A stretch of 64,000 nt of DNA from Pseudomonas putida (lineage in GTDB: Bacteria; Pseudomonadota; Gammaproteobacteria; Pseudomonadales; Pseudomonadaceae), in NCBI RefSeq assembly GCF_002741075.1, contig NZ_CP016634.1, positions 5,260,501 to 5,324,500 of the forward strand. Direction: 5' to 3'. The notes under the pieces are model-generated. The model did not search any database. It was not told where the DNA came from and worked only from the letters and a program-made list of their open reading frames with translations. Position 1 is the stretch's first letter; each line of letters begins with the position of its first letter. The translations under genes were made by a program, and so were the position numbers. Below, in pieces: positions 23,373-32,059 of this stretch.

Positions 23373-26300
23373 ATGTCCTTTGTGCCGGCCCTTCTGTTGC
23401 TGATTCTGCTTGTGTGGCACACAACGGCCGGCGCCCTGACCCTGACCGATGAAGAAAAGTCCTGGCTCAGCGCTCACACAAATCTGCGCCTGGGCGTCGA
23501 CGCCTCCTGGCCGCCCTTCGAGTTTCGCGACCAGGACGGCCGTTACCAGGGATTGGCCGCCGATTACATCAGCCTGATCCAGGAACGTCTGGGCATATCG
23601 CTCAAGCCGATCGAGCCCAGCAACTGGACCGAGGTACTCCAGCAGGCGAAGGAAAACCGGCTCGACGTGCTTCCAGGCATCATGTCGACCCCGGAACGTC
23701 AGAAATACCTCGCCTTCACCCGCCCCTACCTCGACTTCCCTATTGTCATCCTGGCCCACAAAGGGGGGCCGCAACCCCGTACCCTGGAAGACCTTTACGG
23801 GTTGAAAGTGGCCGTGGTGGAGAACTACGCACCCCATGAACTGCTGCGCACCCAACACCCGGACCTGAACCTGGTGGCGCTGCCCAACGTCAGCTCCTCC
23901 CTCCAGGCCCTGGCGACAGATGAAGTGGACGCAGTGGTCGGCGACCTCGCCTCGAGCATCTGGGCCTTGCGTCAACTCAAGCTCGATGGCTTGTACGTCA
24001 GCGGTGAGACGCCCTACCGCTATCAACTGGCCATGGCCGTCCAGAAGGACAACAAGATTCTGGTCGGCATTCTCGACAAGGTCATGGCCGACATGACCGC
24101 GGCAGAAATCAGCCGCATCCAGCAACGCTGGGTCGGCAACGTGGTCGATCAACGGTCGTTCTGGAACGACATGCTGCTCTACGGGCTGCCTGCGGTTCTG
24201 CTGCTGCTTGCCGGACTGGCGGTAGTCATCCGCATCAATCGCCGCCTGAGTTCGGAGATTTCCCGGCGCATCGCCCTCGAACAGGAGCTGCGCAGCAGCG
24301 AGTATCACTACCGCAGCCTGGTCGAAAGCCTGTCCGCCATCGCCTGGGAGGCTGATGCCAACGACTTCACCTACAGCTACGTCTCCCCCCATGCCGAAGA
24401 CCTCCTCGGCTACCCGTTGAGCGATTGGCTGCGGCCGGGCTTCTGGCGCAGCATACTGCACCCTGAAGATGCGCTCTGGGCTCAGGCCTATTGCGACAGC
24501 GAAACCGCCGCCGGGCGTGACCACAGCCTCGACTACCGGGTAATCCGCGCCGACGGTCACGCCCTCTGGGTGCGCAATATCGTCAGCATGATCGAGCATG
24601 GCCACCGCCCCTTGCTGCGGGGCTTGATGATCGACATCAGCGAAACCAAACGCACTGAAGACGCCCTGCGCCTGTCGGAGCAGAAGTTTGCCTCGGTGTT
24701 CCAGCAATGCCCGGACATCCTGGTGATCGCCCGCCACAGCGACGGCTGTCTGCTGGAGGTCAACGAAGCCTTCGAGGAACAGATCGGCCTGAGTCCCGGA
24801 CAGGTGATCGGTCGAACCACGACTGAACTGGACCTGTGGGCTGTGACCGGCGCAGGCCCAGCCCTGCTCGAACGCCTGCAGCAAGGCGGCATACGCAACC
24901 TGGAAATGAGCTTTCGCCGCAGCAACGGTCAGGTGTTCACGGGCCTGACTTCTGCCGAGACCTTCGACCTCGATGGCACCCGCGCCATGGTCGTGGCGGT
25001 ACGCGACATCAGCCAACTGAAAGAAACCCAGCAGCAATTGCAGACCTCCGAGGAAAAATTCGCCAAGGCCTTCCATGCCTCACCCGACGGCTTGCTGTTG
25101 TCGCGCCAGAGCGACGGTTTGTTGCTCGAAGTGAACGAAGGGTTTTGTCGCCTGACCGGCTACGACATCAATCCAGCTCTGGACCAGACCTCCCTGGACC
25201 TGGGCATCTGGGTCGACCTCAACGAACGCAAGCGCCTGATCGAGCAACTGCAACGCGACGGTTTCGTGCGGGACTTCAGTTGTCATATCCGACGCAGTGA
25301 CGGGCAGATCCGTCTGTGTGAGCTGTCTGCAAGACCGCTGCCAATAGAAAGCACCGACTGCATGCTGACCATCGCCCGGGACATCACTGAGCGCCACCTG
25401 ATGCAGGAAAAACTCCAACTGGCCGCCACCGTGTTCGAGAACACCGCCGAAGGCGTGCTGATCACCGATCCCGACCAGCACATCAGCGCGGTCAACCGCG
25501 CCTTCAGCGAGATCACCGGCTACAGCGAGATCGAAGCCCTTGGGCAAACCCCGCGCCTGCTCGCCTCCGGCCAGCACGACAGCGCCTTCTATGCCGCCAT
25601 GTGGCATCAGTTGACTGCCGAAGGGCATTGGCAAGGCGAGATCTACAACAAGCGCAAGAATGGCGAGTTCTATCCCGGCTGGCTGACCATCAGCGCGGTG
25701 CGCAATCGCGAGCACGAAATCACTCACTTCGTGGCCGTTTTCGCCGACATATCCAGCCTCAAGCTCGCCCAAGCCAAGCTCGACTACCAGGCTCATCACG
25801 ACCCGCTCACGGGTCTGCCCAACCGTGCACTGTTCGAAAAACGCCTGCAGGCCGCCCTCACTTGCACACAGGTGGCCAACCGCCAAGGCGCGGTGTTGTT
25901 CCTTGATCTGGATCGTTTCAAGCACATCAACGACAGCCTCGGCCACCCGGTCGGCGATCTGCTGCTAAGAGGCATCGCCCAGCGCCTCAAAGAGCAGGTC
26001 CGTGACTTGGACACCGTGGCGCGGCTGGGCGGCGATGAATTCATCATCCTTCTGCCGGGCCTGCATCGTCCAAGCGATGCCAGCGCCATCGCCAATAAAT
26101 TGCTGGCCTGCTTCCACGCCCCGTTCGAGGCCGGGGAACATGAGTTCTTCACAAGCGCCAGTATCGGCATCAGCCTTTATCCACAGGACGGCACCGATGT
26201 CGCCAATCTGATCCGCAACGCCGACGCGGCCATGTACCGCTCCAAGGCCAAGGGCCGCAACCGGGTCGAGGCCTATACCCGCGACCTGACCGCCCAGGCC

Positions 26301-27116
26301 AGCGAGCGCATCGCCCTGGAACATGAACTGCGCCGCGCCATCGAGCGCAACGAAATGAGCTTGTGCTTCCAACCCAAGTTCAGTCTCAAGACCCAGAACC
26401 TTGTCGGTGCCGAGGCCTTGATCCGCTGGCGTCATCCCACTCTTGGCGACGTCCCACCAGAGCAGTTCATCCACCTGGCTGAAGAGAACGGCACCATCTT
26501 ACAGTTGGGCGATTGGGTACTGGAGCAGGCCTGCCGGCAGATGTACGCCTGGAAGAACACCTACGCGCCGTTCGGCCCCTTGTCGATCAACCTCGCCGGC
26601 GCTCAGCTGCGCCAGCCCAACCTGGCCAGACGCATCGAATACCTGCTCAAGACCTACCAGCTCAAGGCCGGGGATTTACAGCTGGAAATCACCGAGAACT
26701 TCATCATGAGCCAGGCCGAGGAAGCCTTGGCCATCCTTCACCAGCTAAAGGCACTGGGTGTGCAACTGGCCATCGACGACTTCGGCACCGGCTATTCGTC
26801 CTTGAGCTACCTGAAACGCCTGCCCTTGGACATTCTCAAGATTGACCAGTCATTCATTCGCGGCCTGCCCAACGATCCTCATGATGTCGCCATCACCCGC
26901 GCGATCATCGCCCTGGGGCGCAGTATGCAGCTGACCATCATTGCCGAAGGCGTGGAGAACCAGGCGCAGCAAAACTTCCTCGCCTGCGAAGGTTGCGAGC
27001 AGATCCAGGGCTACATCGTCAGCCTGCCTCTGCCGCCAGAGGAATTCGCCGCCACCTTCCTTCGCATAGCACTATCAGATCTTTCAGATGGCACCCACCT
27101 CAAACCCTCGTTATAA
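23373..27116 (+). CDS. Sensor diguanylate cyclase/phosphodiesterase (SBP-PAS-GGDEF-EAL)
   Basis: A 1247-residue inner-membrane c-di-GMP protein. A signal segment is followed by a periplasmic solute-binding domain of family 3 (about 24-250; LTLTDEEKSWLSAHTNLRLG), a transmembrane helix (about 265-285), about four PAS/PAC repeats (295-800), a GGDEF domain with intact GGDEF (about 885) and an EAL domain with EALIRWRHP (about 1013) plus DDFGTGYSSLSYLKRLP. Both catalytic signatures are intact, so cyclase, esterase or both are possible. The SBP domain suggests sensing of an amino-acid-like ligand; the ligand is unknown. Stand-alone gene. Confidence 0.92.
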   Translation: MSFVPALLLLILLVWHTTAGALTLTDEEKSWLSAHTNLRLGVDASWPPFEFRDQDGRYQGLAADYISLIQERLGISLKPIEPSNWTEVLQQAKENRLDVLPGIMSTPERQKYLAFTRPYLDFPIVILAHKGGPQPRTLEDLYGLKVAVVENYAPHELLRTQHPDLNLVALPNVSSSLQALATDEVDAVVGDLASSIWALRQLKLDGLYVSGETPYRYQLAMAVQKDNKILVGILDKVMADMTAAEISRIQQRWVGNVVDQRSFWNDMLLYGLPAVLLLLAGLAVVIRINRRLSSEISRRIALEQELRSSEYHYRSLVESLSAIAWEADANDFTYSYVSPHAEDLLGYPLSDWLRPGFWRSILHPEDALWAQAYCDSETAAGRDHSLDYRVIRADGHALWVRNIVSMIEHGHRPLLRGLMIDISETKRTEDALRLSEQKFASVFQQCPDILVIARHSDGCLLEVNEAFEEQIGLSPGQVIGRTTTELDLWAVTGAGPALLERLQQGGIRNLEMSFRRSNGQVFTGLTSAETFDLDGTRAMVVAVRDISQLKETQQQLQTSEEKFAKAFHASPDGLLLSRQSDGLLLEVNEGFCRLTGYDINPALDQTSLDLGIWVDLNERKRLIEQLQRDGFVRDFSCHIRRSDGQIRLCELSARPLPIESTDCMLTIARDITERHLMQEKLQLAATVFENTAEGVLITDPDQHISAVNRAFSEITGYSEIEALGQTPRLLASGQHDSAFYAAMWHQLTAEGHWQGEIYNKRKNGEFYPGWLTISAVRNREHEITHFVAVFADISSLKLAQAKLDYQAHHDPLTGLPNRALFEKRLQAALTCTQVANRQGAVLFLDLDRFKHINDSLGHPVGDLLLRGIAQRLKEQVRDLDTVARLGGDEFIILLPGLHRPSDASAIANKLLACFHAPFEAGEHEFFTSASIGISLYPQDGTDVANLIRNADAAMYRSKAKGRNRVEAYTRDLTAQASERIALEHELRRAIERNEMSLCFQPKFSLKTQNLVGAEALIRWRHPTLGDVPPEQFIHLAEENGTILQLGDWVLEQACRQMYAWKNTYAPFGPLSINLAGAQLRQPNLARRIEYLLKTYQLKAGDLQLEITENFIMSQAEEALAILHQLKALGVQLAIDDFGTGYSSLSYLKRLPLDILKIDQSFIRGLPNDPHDVAITRAIIALGRSMQLTIIAEGVENQAQQNFLACEGCEQIQGYIVSLPLPPEEFAATFLRIALSDLSDGTHLKPSL

Positions 27117-27131
27117 TCCCGCCCACCTCTG

Positions 27132-27208
27132 GGGCCTATAGCTCAGTTGGTTAGAGCAGAGGACTCATAATCCTTTGGTCCACGGTTCGAGTCCGTGTGG
27201 GCCCACCA
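27132..27208 (+). tRNA. tRNA with CAT anticodon, probably tRNA-Ile2 (lysidine-modified)
   Basis: A 77-nt tRNA with an encoded CCA. The acceptor stem GGGCCTA pairs with TGGGCCC (one wobble); the D-loop contains AGCTCAGTTGGTTAGAGC; the anticodon loop CTCATAA (27164-27170) has anticodon CAT; the T-arm carries GGTTCGAGTCC. Anticodon CAT could mean Met or minor Ile. The ACTCATAAT context and overall likeness to E. coli ileX favour the Ile2 species, whose C34 is modified by TilS to read AUA. Confidence 0.9.
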
Positions 27209-27216
27209 GATACGAC

Positions 27217-27241
27217 AAAGCCGCGCATTGCGCGGCTTTTT
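27217..27241 (+). terminator. Intrinsic terminator after the tRNA
   Basis: AAAGCCGCGC (27217-27226) and GCGCGGCTTT (27230-27239) with an ATT loop, followed by more Ts. It lies nine bases after the tRNA 3' end. Confidence 0.9.
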
Positions 27242-27313
27242 GCTGTCTGGGCGATTGGCTGGATTTCCCAAGATTATGTAACATCGACCTGCCTACCAGA
27301 TGGAACTACGCGC

Positions 27314-28090
27314 ATGCTTGCAGTCACCCCCAGCCCAACGTCTTCCCTTCGGGAATTTGGGGCCTGCCGAAATATCGCAGAAGGGGCAGTCATAATCCTG
27401 GCATCAGGGGCATCGGCGAAAAACTTCCCGATCACCGAATTCGCCCATATCCCAGTCATCGCAATGAATGGCTCGATCACGCTATTGAGTGAGGCCGGTA
27501 TACACCCGTTCTTCTATGTATGCTCCGATAAGGGATTCGCGCGCCAGCAACCGGAACTCTTCGCCTTGGCGATGGAGAAGAGCCAACGGGTAGCGATTTG
27601 GCAAGACCAGTACGAACGTCTCCAACGGCAGCCGACGGGCGAAGTATATTTCCTGAAAAAGGCCAGGAATCTCACGTTCCTTCAGCGCATGGTAGACAAT
27701 GATCCGGTACTGATCCGTAATCGCAACAGCCTCAACAAGCGCGTGCGCTCCCTCGGTTTCAGCAAGGATCTCGAACACGGCTATTTCGATGCCCGAACAG
27801 TCGCATACCTTGCGCTACAGATCGCGTATCACCTGGGCTTCTCGCGCGTGTTTCTGCTGGGAGTAGACTTGCATCAAGCCGTGGCCCGCTTTTATGAAAA
27901 TGACGACTCGCGTAAATCGCCATGCGGCTTGGACCAGTATTTCGAAGGCCGGATCCTGCCCTCTTTTGAGCTGGCCGCCCGCCAAGTGGTCAACGAGCAG
28001 TTTCAGGTCTACAACCTTTCGGCCAACTCCAGAATCCCGCACGACGTCATCCCGAAGATCAGTATCGAGGCATTCAGGTCAATGGTCTGA
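27314..28090 (+). CDS. Putative LPS core biosynthesis protein (WaaZ/DUF115-like)
   Basis: A 258-residue protein I only partly recognise. It has an N-terminal GAVIILASGASAKNFPITEF, then VIAMNGSITLLSEAGIHPFFYVCSD and a C-terminal FSRVFLLGVDL. This Rossmann-like pattern fits DUF115/WaaZ-type proteins linked to LPS core or surface glycan synthesis. There is no signal peptide. The ATG at 27314 is the first plausible start after the tRNA terminator; the frame is also open back into the tRNA, which cannot be coding. GC content is clearly below the neighbours. It converges with the acetyltransferase gene at 28109. The function is a tentative family inference. Confidence 0.6.
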   Translation: MLAVTPSPTSSLREFGACRNIAEGAVIILASGASAKNFPITEFAHIPVIAMNGSITLLSEAGIHPFFYVCSDKGFARQQPELFALAMEKSQRVAIWQDQYERLQRQPTGEVYFLKKARNLTFLQRMVDNDPVLIRNRNSLNKRVRSLGFSKDLEHGYFDARTVAYLALQIAYHLGFSRVFLLGVDLHQAVARFYENDDSRKSPCGLDQYFEGRILPSFELAARQVVNEQFQVYNLSANSRIPHDVIPKISIEAFRSMV

Positions 28091-28108
28091 CGTCTCGAAA
28101 CGGCCCGC

Positions 28109-28657
28109 TCATCTCTCGATCAGAACACCACTTCGCTGCGTGTAGTAAGTGCAATTGGCGGGCACACTTTTATTGACCAACGACATCGCGCCGATGGTCA
28201 CGTTGTCGCCAATGGAAAGCGTGTCGCCAATGATGCAACTGTTGGCACCGATGCTCACATTGTCACCAATTTCCAACTGATAGCGCTCAAGGCCAAGCGT
28301 TTTGATGCCAATGGTACTGTTCTGCCGAATGAACAGGTTCCGGCCGATACGGGCATAGCCGCTGATGACGACTCCCGGCAAATGGGCAATACGCATGCCG
28401 GGGCCGATGGTAGCGTCCAGACTTATGTCGACTGCATACTTGAGGTTCAAACGCTGATTGAGCCGCCGGGCATAGGCGGCGCGAAGCCCTTTCTTCTGGT
28501 GCAGGTATTGAGCGAAGCGAAACCATAACAAGTAGCGCAACTTATTATTTCTACGCGCACGCCTGAGAATATTGAAAAACAAACTGACACGGCGTCCTGG
28601 CTTTTTCTTGTTGGACACTTCCGCACGCCAGCACTCCAGCAACTCTTCAAAACTCAC
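28109..28657 (-). CDS. Hexapeptide-repeat O-acetyltransferase (serine acetyltransferase-like)
   Basis: A 182-residue left-handed beta-helix acyltransferase. The N-terminal third is basic and helical (SLFFNILRRARRNNKLRYLL). From about residue 78 hexapeptide repeats follow: ISLDATIGPGMRIAHLPGVV, IGRNLFIRQNSTIG, IGDNVSIGANSCIIGD and IGDNVTIGAMSLVNKSVP. This resembles the catalytic half of CysE, but small CysE-like enzymes also acetylate sugars. Next to the WaaZ-like gene, LPS or glycan O-acetylation is more likely than cysteine synthesis; this is inference. Low GC like its neighbour. Confidence 0.75.
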   Translation of the reverse strand: MSFEELLECWRAEVSNKKKPGRRVSLFFNILRRARRNNKLRYLLWFRFAQYLHQKKGLRAAYARRLNQRLNLKYAVDISLDATIGPGMRIAHLPGVVISGYARIGRNLFIRQNSTIGIKTLGLERYQLEIGDNVSIGANSCIIGDTLSIGDNVTIGAMSLVNKSVPANCTYYTQRSGVLIER

Positions 28658-28814
28658 GTTCAGCCCCGCTCGACCATTTCAATATCCACCCCTAACCGCC
28701 GACTGCTGGTCAGCATAGCGGCTGCGCTCTTATGATAACAGGCGGCCCAGGCAGGCATCTTCCTCCTGCACAGCATTCCCACCACGCTGGACCGTCTATT
28801 CAAAGAGATCCGCC

Positions 28815-29276
28815 ATGCCCGACGCCCGCTCCATCACCCTCGACGAAATCGACCGCCAGCTGATCTCCCTGCTGCAGATCAATGCCCGGGAAAGCGTCGC
28901 TACCCTCGCCCGGCACTTGGGCATTGCCCGTACCACCGTCAACTCCCGCCTGGAGCGGCTGGAGAAGAGCAAGATCATCACCGGCTACGGTGTTCGTCTG
29001 GGACAACGGATGCTCGGAGGTGGTCTGCAAGCCTATGTGGGCATCAAGGCACAGCCGCGCTCAGGCAAGGACATCGTGCGGCGCCTGAGCGCCATGGGGC
29101 AAGTGCAGCAGTTGTGCGCGGTCAGTGGCGAATTCGATTATGTGGCATGGCTGAGCAGCGACTCGCCGGAGCAACTCGACCAGTTGCTCGATCAAATCGG
29201 CAGCCTGGAAGGCGTCGAGAAAACCACCACCTCCATCATTCTCAGCAACAAGGTCGACCGGGGCCAACCGGGCTGA
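28815..29276 (+). CDS. Lrp/AsnC family transcriptional regulator
   Basis: A 153-residue Lrp/AsnC regulator: N-terminal helix-turn-helix (SVATLARHLGIARTTVNSRLERLEKSKIITGYGV, about 24-57) and a C-terminal RAM ligand-binding domain ending LEGVEKTTTSIILSNKVDRG. This family usually forms octamers that respond to amino acids. It lies 207 bp upstream of davBA in the same orientation, so control of lysine catabolism is the obvious hypothesis. A TATGAT at 28731-28736 could be its -10. Confidence 0.9.
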   Translation: MPDARSITLDEIDRQLISLLQINARESVATLARHLGIARTTVNSRLERLEKSKIITGYGVRLGQRMLGGGLQAYVGIKAQPRSGKDIVRRLSAMGQVQQLCAVSGEFDYVAWLSSDSPEQLDQLLDQIGSLEGVEKTTTSIILSNKVDRGQPG

Positions 29277-29434
29277 TCATTCAGCCTCGAAACGAAAGCG
29301 TGTTGCCGCCGGCGAAAGACTTTCGTCACTCTGTATGTTACAGCACTCATTAAGACGATGATTTTCACATAACGACGCCACTCTGCATCTTAATTACGAA
29401 CGTCCCGCTTCATAAAATGGCCTCCAGACATTTT

Positions 29435-29441
29435 CTATACT
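29435..29441 (+). promoter_or_regulatory. Candidate -10 element of the davBA promoter (CTATACT)
   Basis: CTATACT at 29435-29441 exactly matches the RpoS-preferred extended -10, 42 bases before the davB ATG. No TTGACA-like -35 lies at the right distance (TAAAAT at 29413-29418), which also fits sigma-S use. Confidence 0.45.
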
Positions 29442-29483
29442 CAGGCTCCGCCTTCTGCGTAGCCTCCCTGGCAAGGTCATCAC

Positions 29484-31166
29484 ATGAACAAGAAAAACCG
29501 CCACCCCGTCGACGGCAAGAAACCTGTCACCATCTTCGGCCCAGACTTCCCCTTTGGCTTTGACGACTGGCTGGAACACCCGGCCGGCCTGGGCAGCATC
29601 CCAGCCGAGCGTCATGGCGAAGAAGTGGCGATCGTCGGTGGCGGGATTGCAGGTCTGGTGGCGGCCTACGAGTTGATGAAGCTGGGCTTGAAGCCCGTGG
29701 TGTACGAAGCCTCGAAGCTGGGCGGTCGCCTGCGTTCGCAGACCTTCAACGGCACCGACGGTATCGTCGCCGAACTCGGTGGCATGCGCTTCCCGGTGTC
29801 TTCCACGGCGTTCTATCACTACGTCGACAAGCTGGGACTGGAAACCAAGCCCTTCCCGAACCCACTGACTCCCGCCTCCGGCAGCACGGTCATCGACCTG
29901 GAAGGCCAGACCTACTACGCCGAAAAGATCTCGGACCTGCCGGCCCTGTTCCAGGAAGTGGCCGATGCCTGGGCCGACGCACTGGAGAGCGGCGCCCAGT
30001 TCAGCGAGATCCAGCAAGCCATTCGTGACCGCGATGTTCCGCGTCTGAAAGAGCTGTGGAACACCCTGGTTCCCCTGTGGGACGACCGCACCTTCTACGA
30101 TTTCGTCGCCACTTCGCGCTCCTTCGCCAAGCTCAGCTTCCAGCACCGCGAGGTCTTTGGCCAAGTCGGTTTCGGCACCGGTGGCTGGGACTCGGACTTC
30201 CCCAACTCGATGCTGGAAATCTTCCGCGTGGTGATGACCAACTGTGACGACCACCAGCACCTGGTGGTCGGCGGTGTCGAGCAAGTGCCGCAGGGCATCT
30301 GGCGTCACGTGCCCGAGCGCTGCGCCCACTGGCCAGCCGGCACCAGCCTGAGCTCGCTGCATGGCGGCGCGCCACGCGGAGGGGTCACACGCATCCATCG
30401 CGCGGCCGATGGCAGCTTGGCAGTCACCGACACCTGGGGCGATACCCGCAACTACGCCGCGGTGCTCGCCACCTGCCAGACCTGGCTGCTGACCACCCAG
30501 ATCGACTGCGAGGAGTCGCTGTTCTCGCAAAAGATGTGGATGGCCCTGGACCGTACCCGCTACATGCAATCGTCGAAGACCTTCGTCATGGTCGACCGGC
30601 CGTTCTGGAAGGACAAAGACCCGGAAACCGGCCGCGACCTGATGAGCATGACGCTCACCGACCGCCTGACCCGTGGCACCTACTTGTTCGACAACGGCGA
30701 CGACAAGCCGGGCGTCATCTGCCTGTCCTACGCGTGGATGAGCGACGCCTTGAAGATGCTGCCGCACCCGACCGAAAAACGTGTGCAGCTGGCCCTCGAC
30801 GCCCTGAAGAAAATCTACCCAAAAACCGATATTGCCGGACACATCATCGGCGATCCGATCACTATCTCCTGGGAAGCGGACCCTTACTTCCTCGGCGCCT
30901 TCAAGGGCGCCTTGCCTGGGCACTACCGCTACAACCAGCGTATGTACGCACACTTCATGCAGCAGGACATGCCTACCGAGCAGCGCGGCATCTTCATTGC
31001 CGGCGACGACGTGTCCTGGACCCCAGCCTGGGTGGAAGGCGCCGTGCAGACATCGCTGAACGCGGTGTGGGGTATCATGAACCACTTCGGTGGCAAGACC
31101 CATCCTGAAAACCCGGGGCCAGGCGATGTCTTCCATGACCTCGGCCCGATCGCCCTGCCGGACTGA
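29484..31166 (+). CDS. davB: L-lysine 2-monooxygenase DavB
   Basis: A 560-residue FAD-dependent amine-oxidase-fold enzyme that converts L-lysine to 5-aminopentanamide with O2. The dinucleotide-binding motif AIVGGGIAGLVAAYELMKLG lies at about 49-68, followed by GGRLRSQTF and the GGMRFP segment that binds the flavin. The C-terminal FAD region ends GIFIAGDDVSWTPAWVEGAV. It resembles tryptophan 2-monooxygenases, but the davA partner next door fixes the lysine assignment. The ATG follows AAGG by eight bases. DavA starts 14 bp downstream, so one operon. Confidence 0.93.
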   Translation: MNKKNRHPVDGKKPVTIFGPDFPFGFDDWLEHPAGLGSIPAERHGEEVAIVGGGIAGLVAAYELMKLGLKPVVYEASKLGGRLRSQTFNGTDGIVAELGGMRFPVSSTAFYHYVDKLGLETKPFPNPLTPASGSTVIDLEGQTYYAEKISDLPALFQEVADAWADALESGAQFSEIQQAIRDRDVPRLKELWNTLVPLWDDRTFYDFVATSRSFAKLSFQHREVFGQVGFGTGGWDSDFPNSMLEIFRVVMTNCDDHQHLVVGGVEQVPQGIWRHVPERCAHWPAGTSLSSLHGGAPRGGVTRIHRAADGSLAVTDTWGDTRNYAAVLATCQTWLLTTQIDCEESLFSQKMWMALDRTRYMQSSKTFVMVDRPFWKDKDPETGRDLMSMTLTDRLTRGTYLFDNGDDKPGVICLSYAWMSDALKMLPHPTEKRVQLALDALKKIYPKTDIAGHIIGDPITISWEADPYFLGAFKGALPGHYRYNQRMYAHFMQQDMPTEQRGIFIAGDDVSWTPAWVEGAVQTSLNAVWGIMNHFGGKTHPENPGPGDVFHDLGPIALPD

Positions 31167-31180
31167 CACGAGGAGACACC

Positions 31181-31975
31181 ATGCGCATCGCCCTGTACCA
31201 AGGCGCGCCAAGGCCACTGGACGTACCCGGCAACCTCGAGCGCCTGCAGCAGCAGGCGCAACTGGCCGCCGCCAGCGGTGCGCAGTTGCTGGTGTGCCCG
31301 GAGATGTTCCTGACTGGCTACAACATCGGCCTGGGCGCTGTACAGCGCCTGGCCGAGCCGAACGACGGCCCGTCAGCCATGAGCGTGGTCGACATCGCCC
31401 AGTCCCATCGCATCGCCATTGCCTATGGCTACCCAGAGCGAGGCGAGGATGGCGCGCTCTACAACAGCGTGCAGTTGATCGACAGCCACGGCCGCAGCCT
31501 GTGCAACTACCGCAAGACGCACCTGTTCGGCGAACTGGATCGCTCGATGTTCAGCCCGGGCCCTGATCACTTCCCGGTGGTCGAACTGGATGGCTGGAAG
31601 CTCGGCATGCTGATCTGCTACGACATCGAGTTCCCGGAGAACGCCCGGCGCCTGGCGCTGGACGGCGCCGAATTGATCCTGGTACCCACGGCCAACATGA
31701 CGCCCTACGACTTCACCTGTCAGGTCACGGTGCGCTCACGGGCCCAGGAGAATCAGTGCTACCTCGTCTACGCCAATTATTGCGGGGCCGAGGATGAGAT
31801 CCAGTACTGCGGCCAGAGCAGCATCATCGCCCCAGACGGGCGCTTTATGGCGATGGCCGGGCGAGAGGAGTGCCAGCTGGTGGCGGACCTTGACCACGCG
31901 CAGTTGGTGCAAGGGCGCAAGGCATTTCCCTACCTGACCGACTTGCGCTGCGAGCTCCATCTACGTAACGCCTGA
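31181..31975 (+). CDS. davA: 5-aminopentanamidase (delta-aminovaleramidase) DavA
   Basis: A 264-residue nitrilase-superfamily amidase that hydrolyses 5-aminopentanamide to 5-aminovalerate and ammonia. The catalytic triad is visible: Glu41 in CPEMFLTGY, Lys112 in YRKTHLFGELD and Cys146 in MLICYDIEFPE. Strong ribosome-binding site (GAGGAGA). With DavB it completes the first two steps of the P. putida aminovalerate route; davDT, which carry it to glutarate, are not in this window. A GGGCCGC/GCGGCCC hairpin (31985-32001) follows and may end the transcript. Confidence 0.94.
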   Translation: MRIALYQGAPRPLDVPGNLERLQQQAQLAAASGAQLLVCPEMFLTGYNIGLGAVQRLAEPNDGPSAMSVVDIAQSHRIAIAYGYPERGEDGALYNSVQLIDSHGRSLCNYRKTHLFGELDRSMFSPGPDHFPVVELDGWKLGMLICYDIEFPENARRLALDGAELILVPTANMTPYDFTCQVTVRSRAQENQCYLVYANYCGAEDEIQYCGQSSIIAPDGRFMAMAGREECQLVADLDHAQLVQGRKAFPYLTDLRCELHLRNA

Positions 31976-32059
31976 AACGCGTTGGGGCCGCGTCGCGGCC
32001 CTATCGCGGGACAACCGATCAGGGGCGGTCAGGTCTCGCAAATGCGTTAGGATTACCCC

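Noticed and set aside
27197-27313. N-terminal extension of the LPS-type gene into the tRNA
   Set aside because: It would translate the tRNA 3' end and its terminator.
28109-28657. CysE, the main serine acetyltransferase
   Set aside because: Shorter and with a different N-terminal region than CysE and no cysteine genes nearby; kept as a CysE-like O-acetyltransferase.
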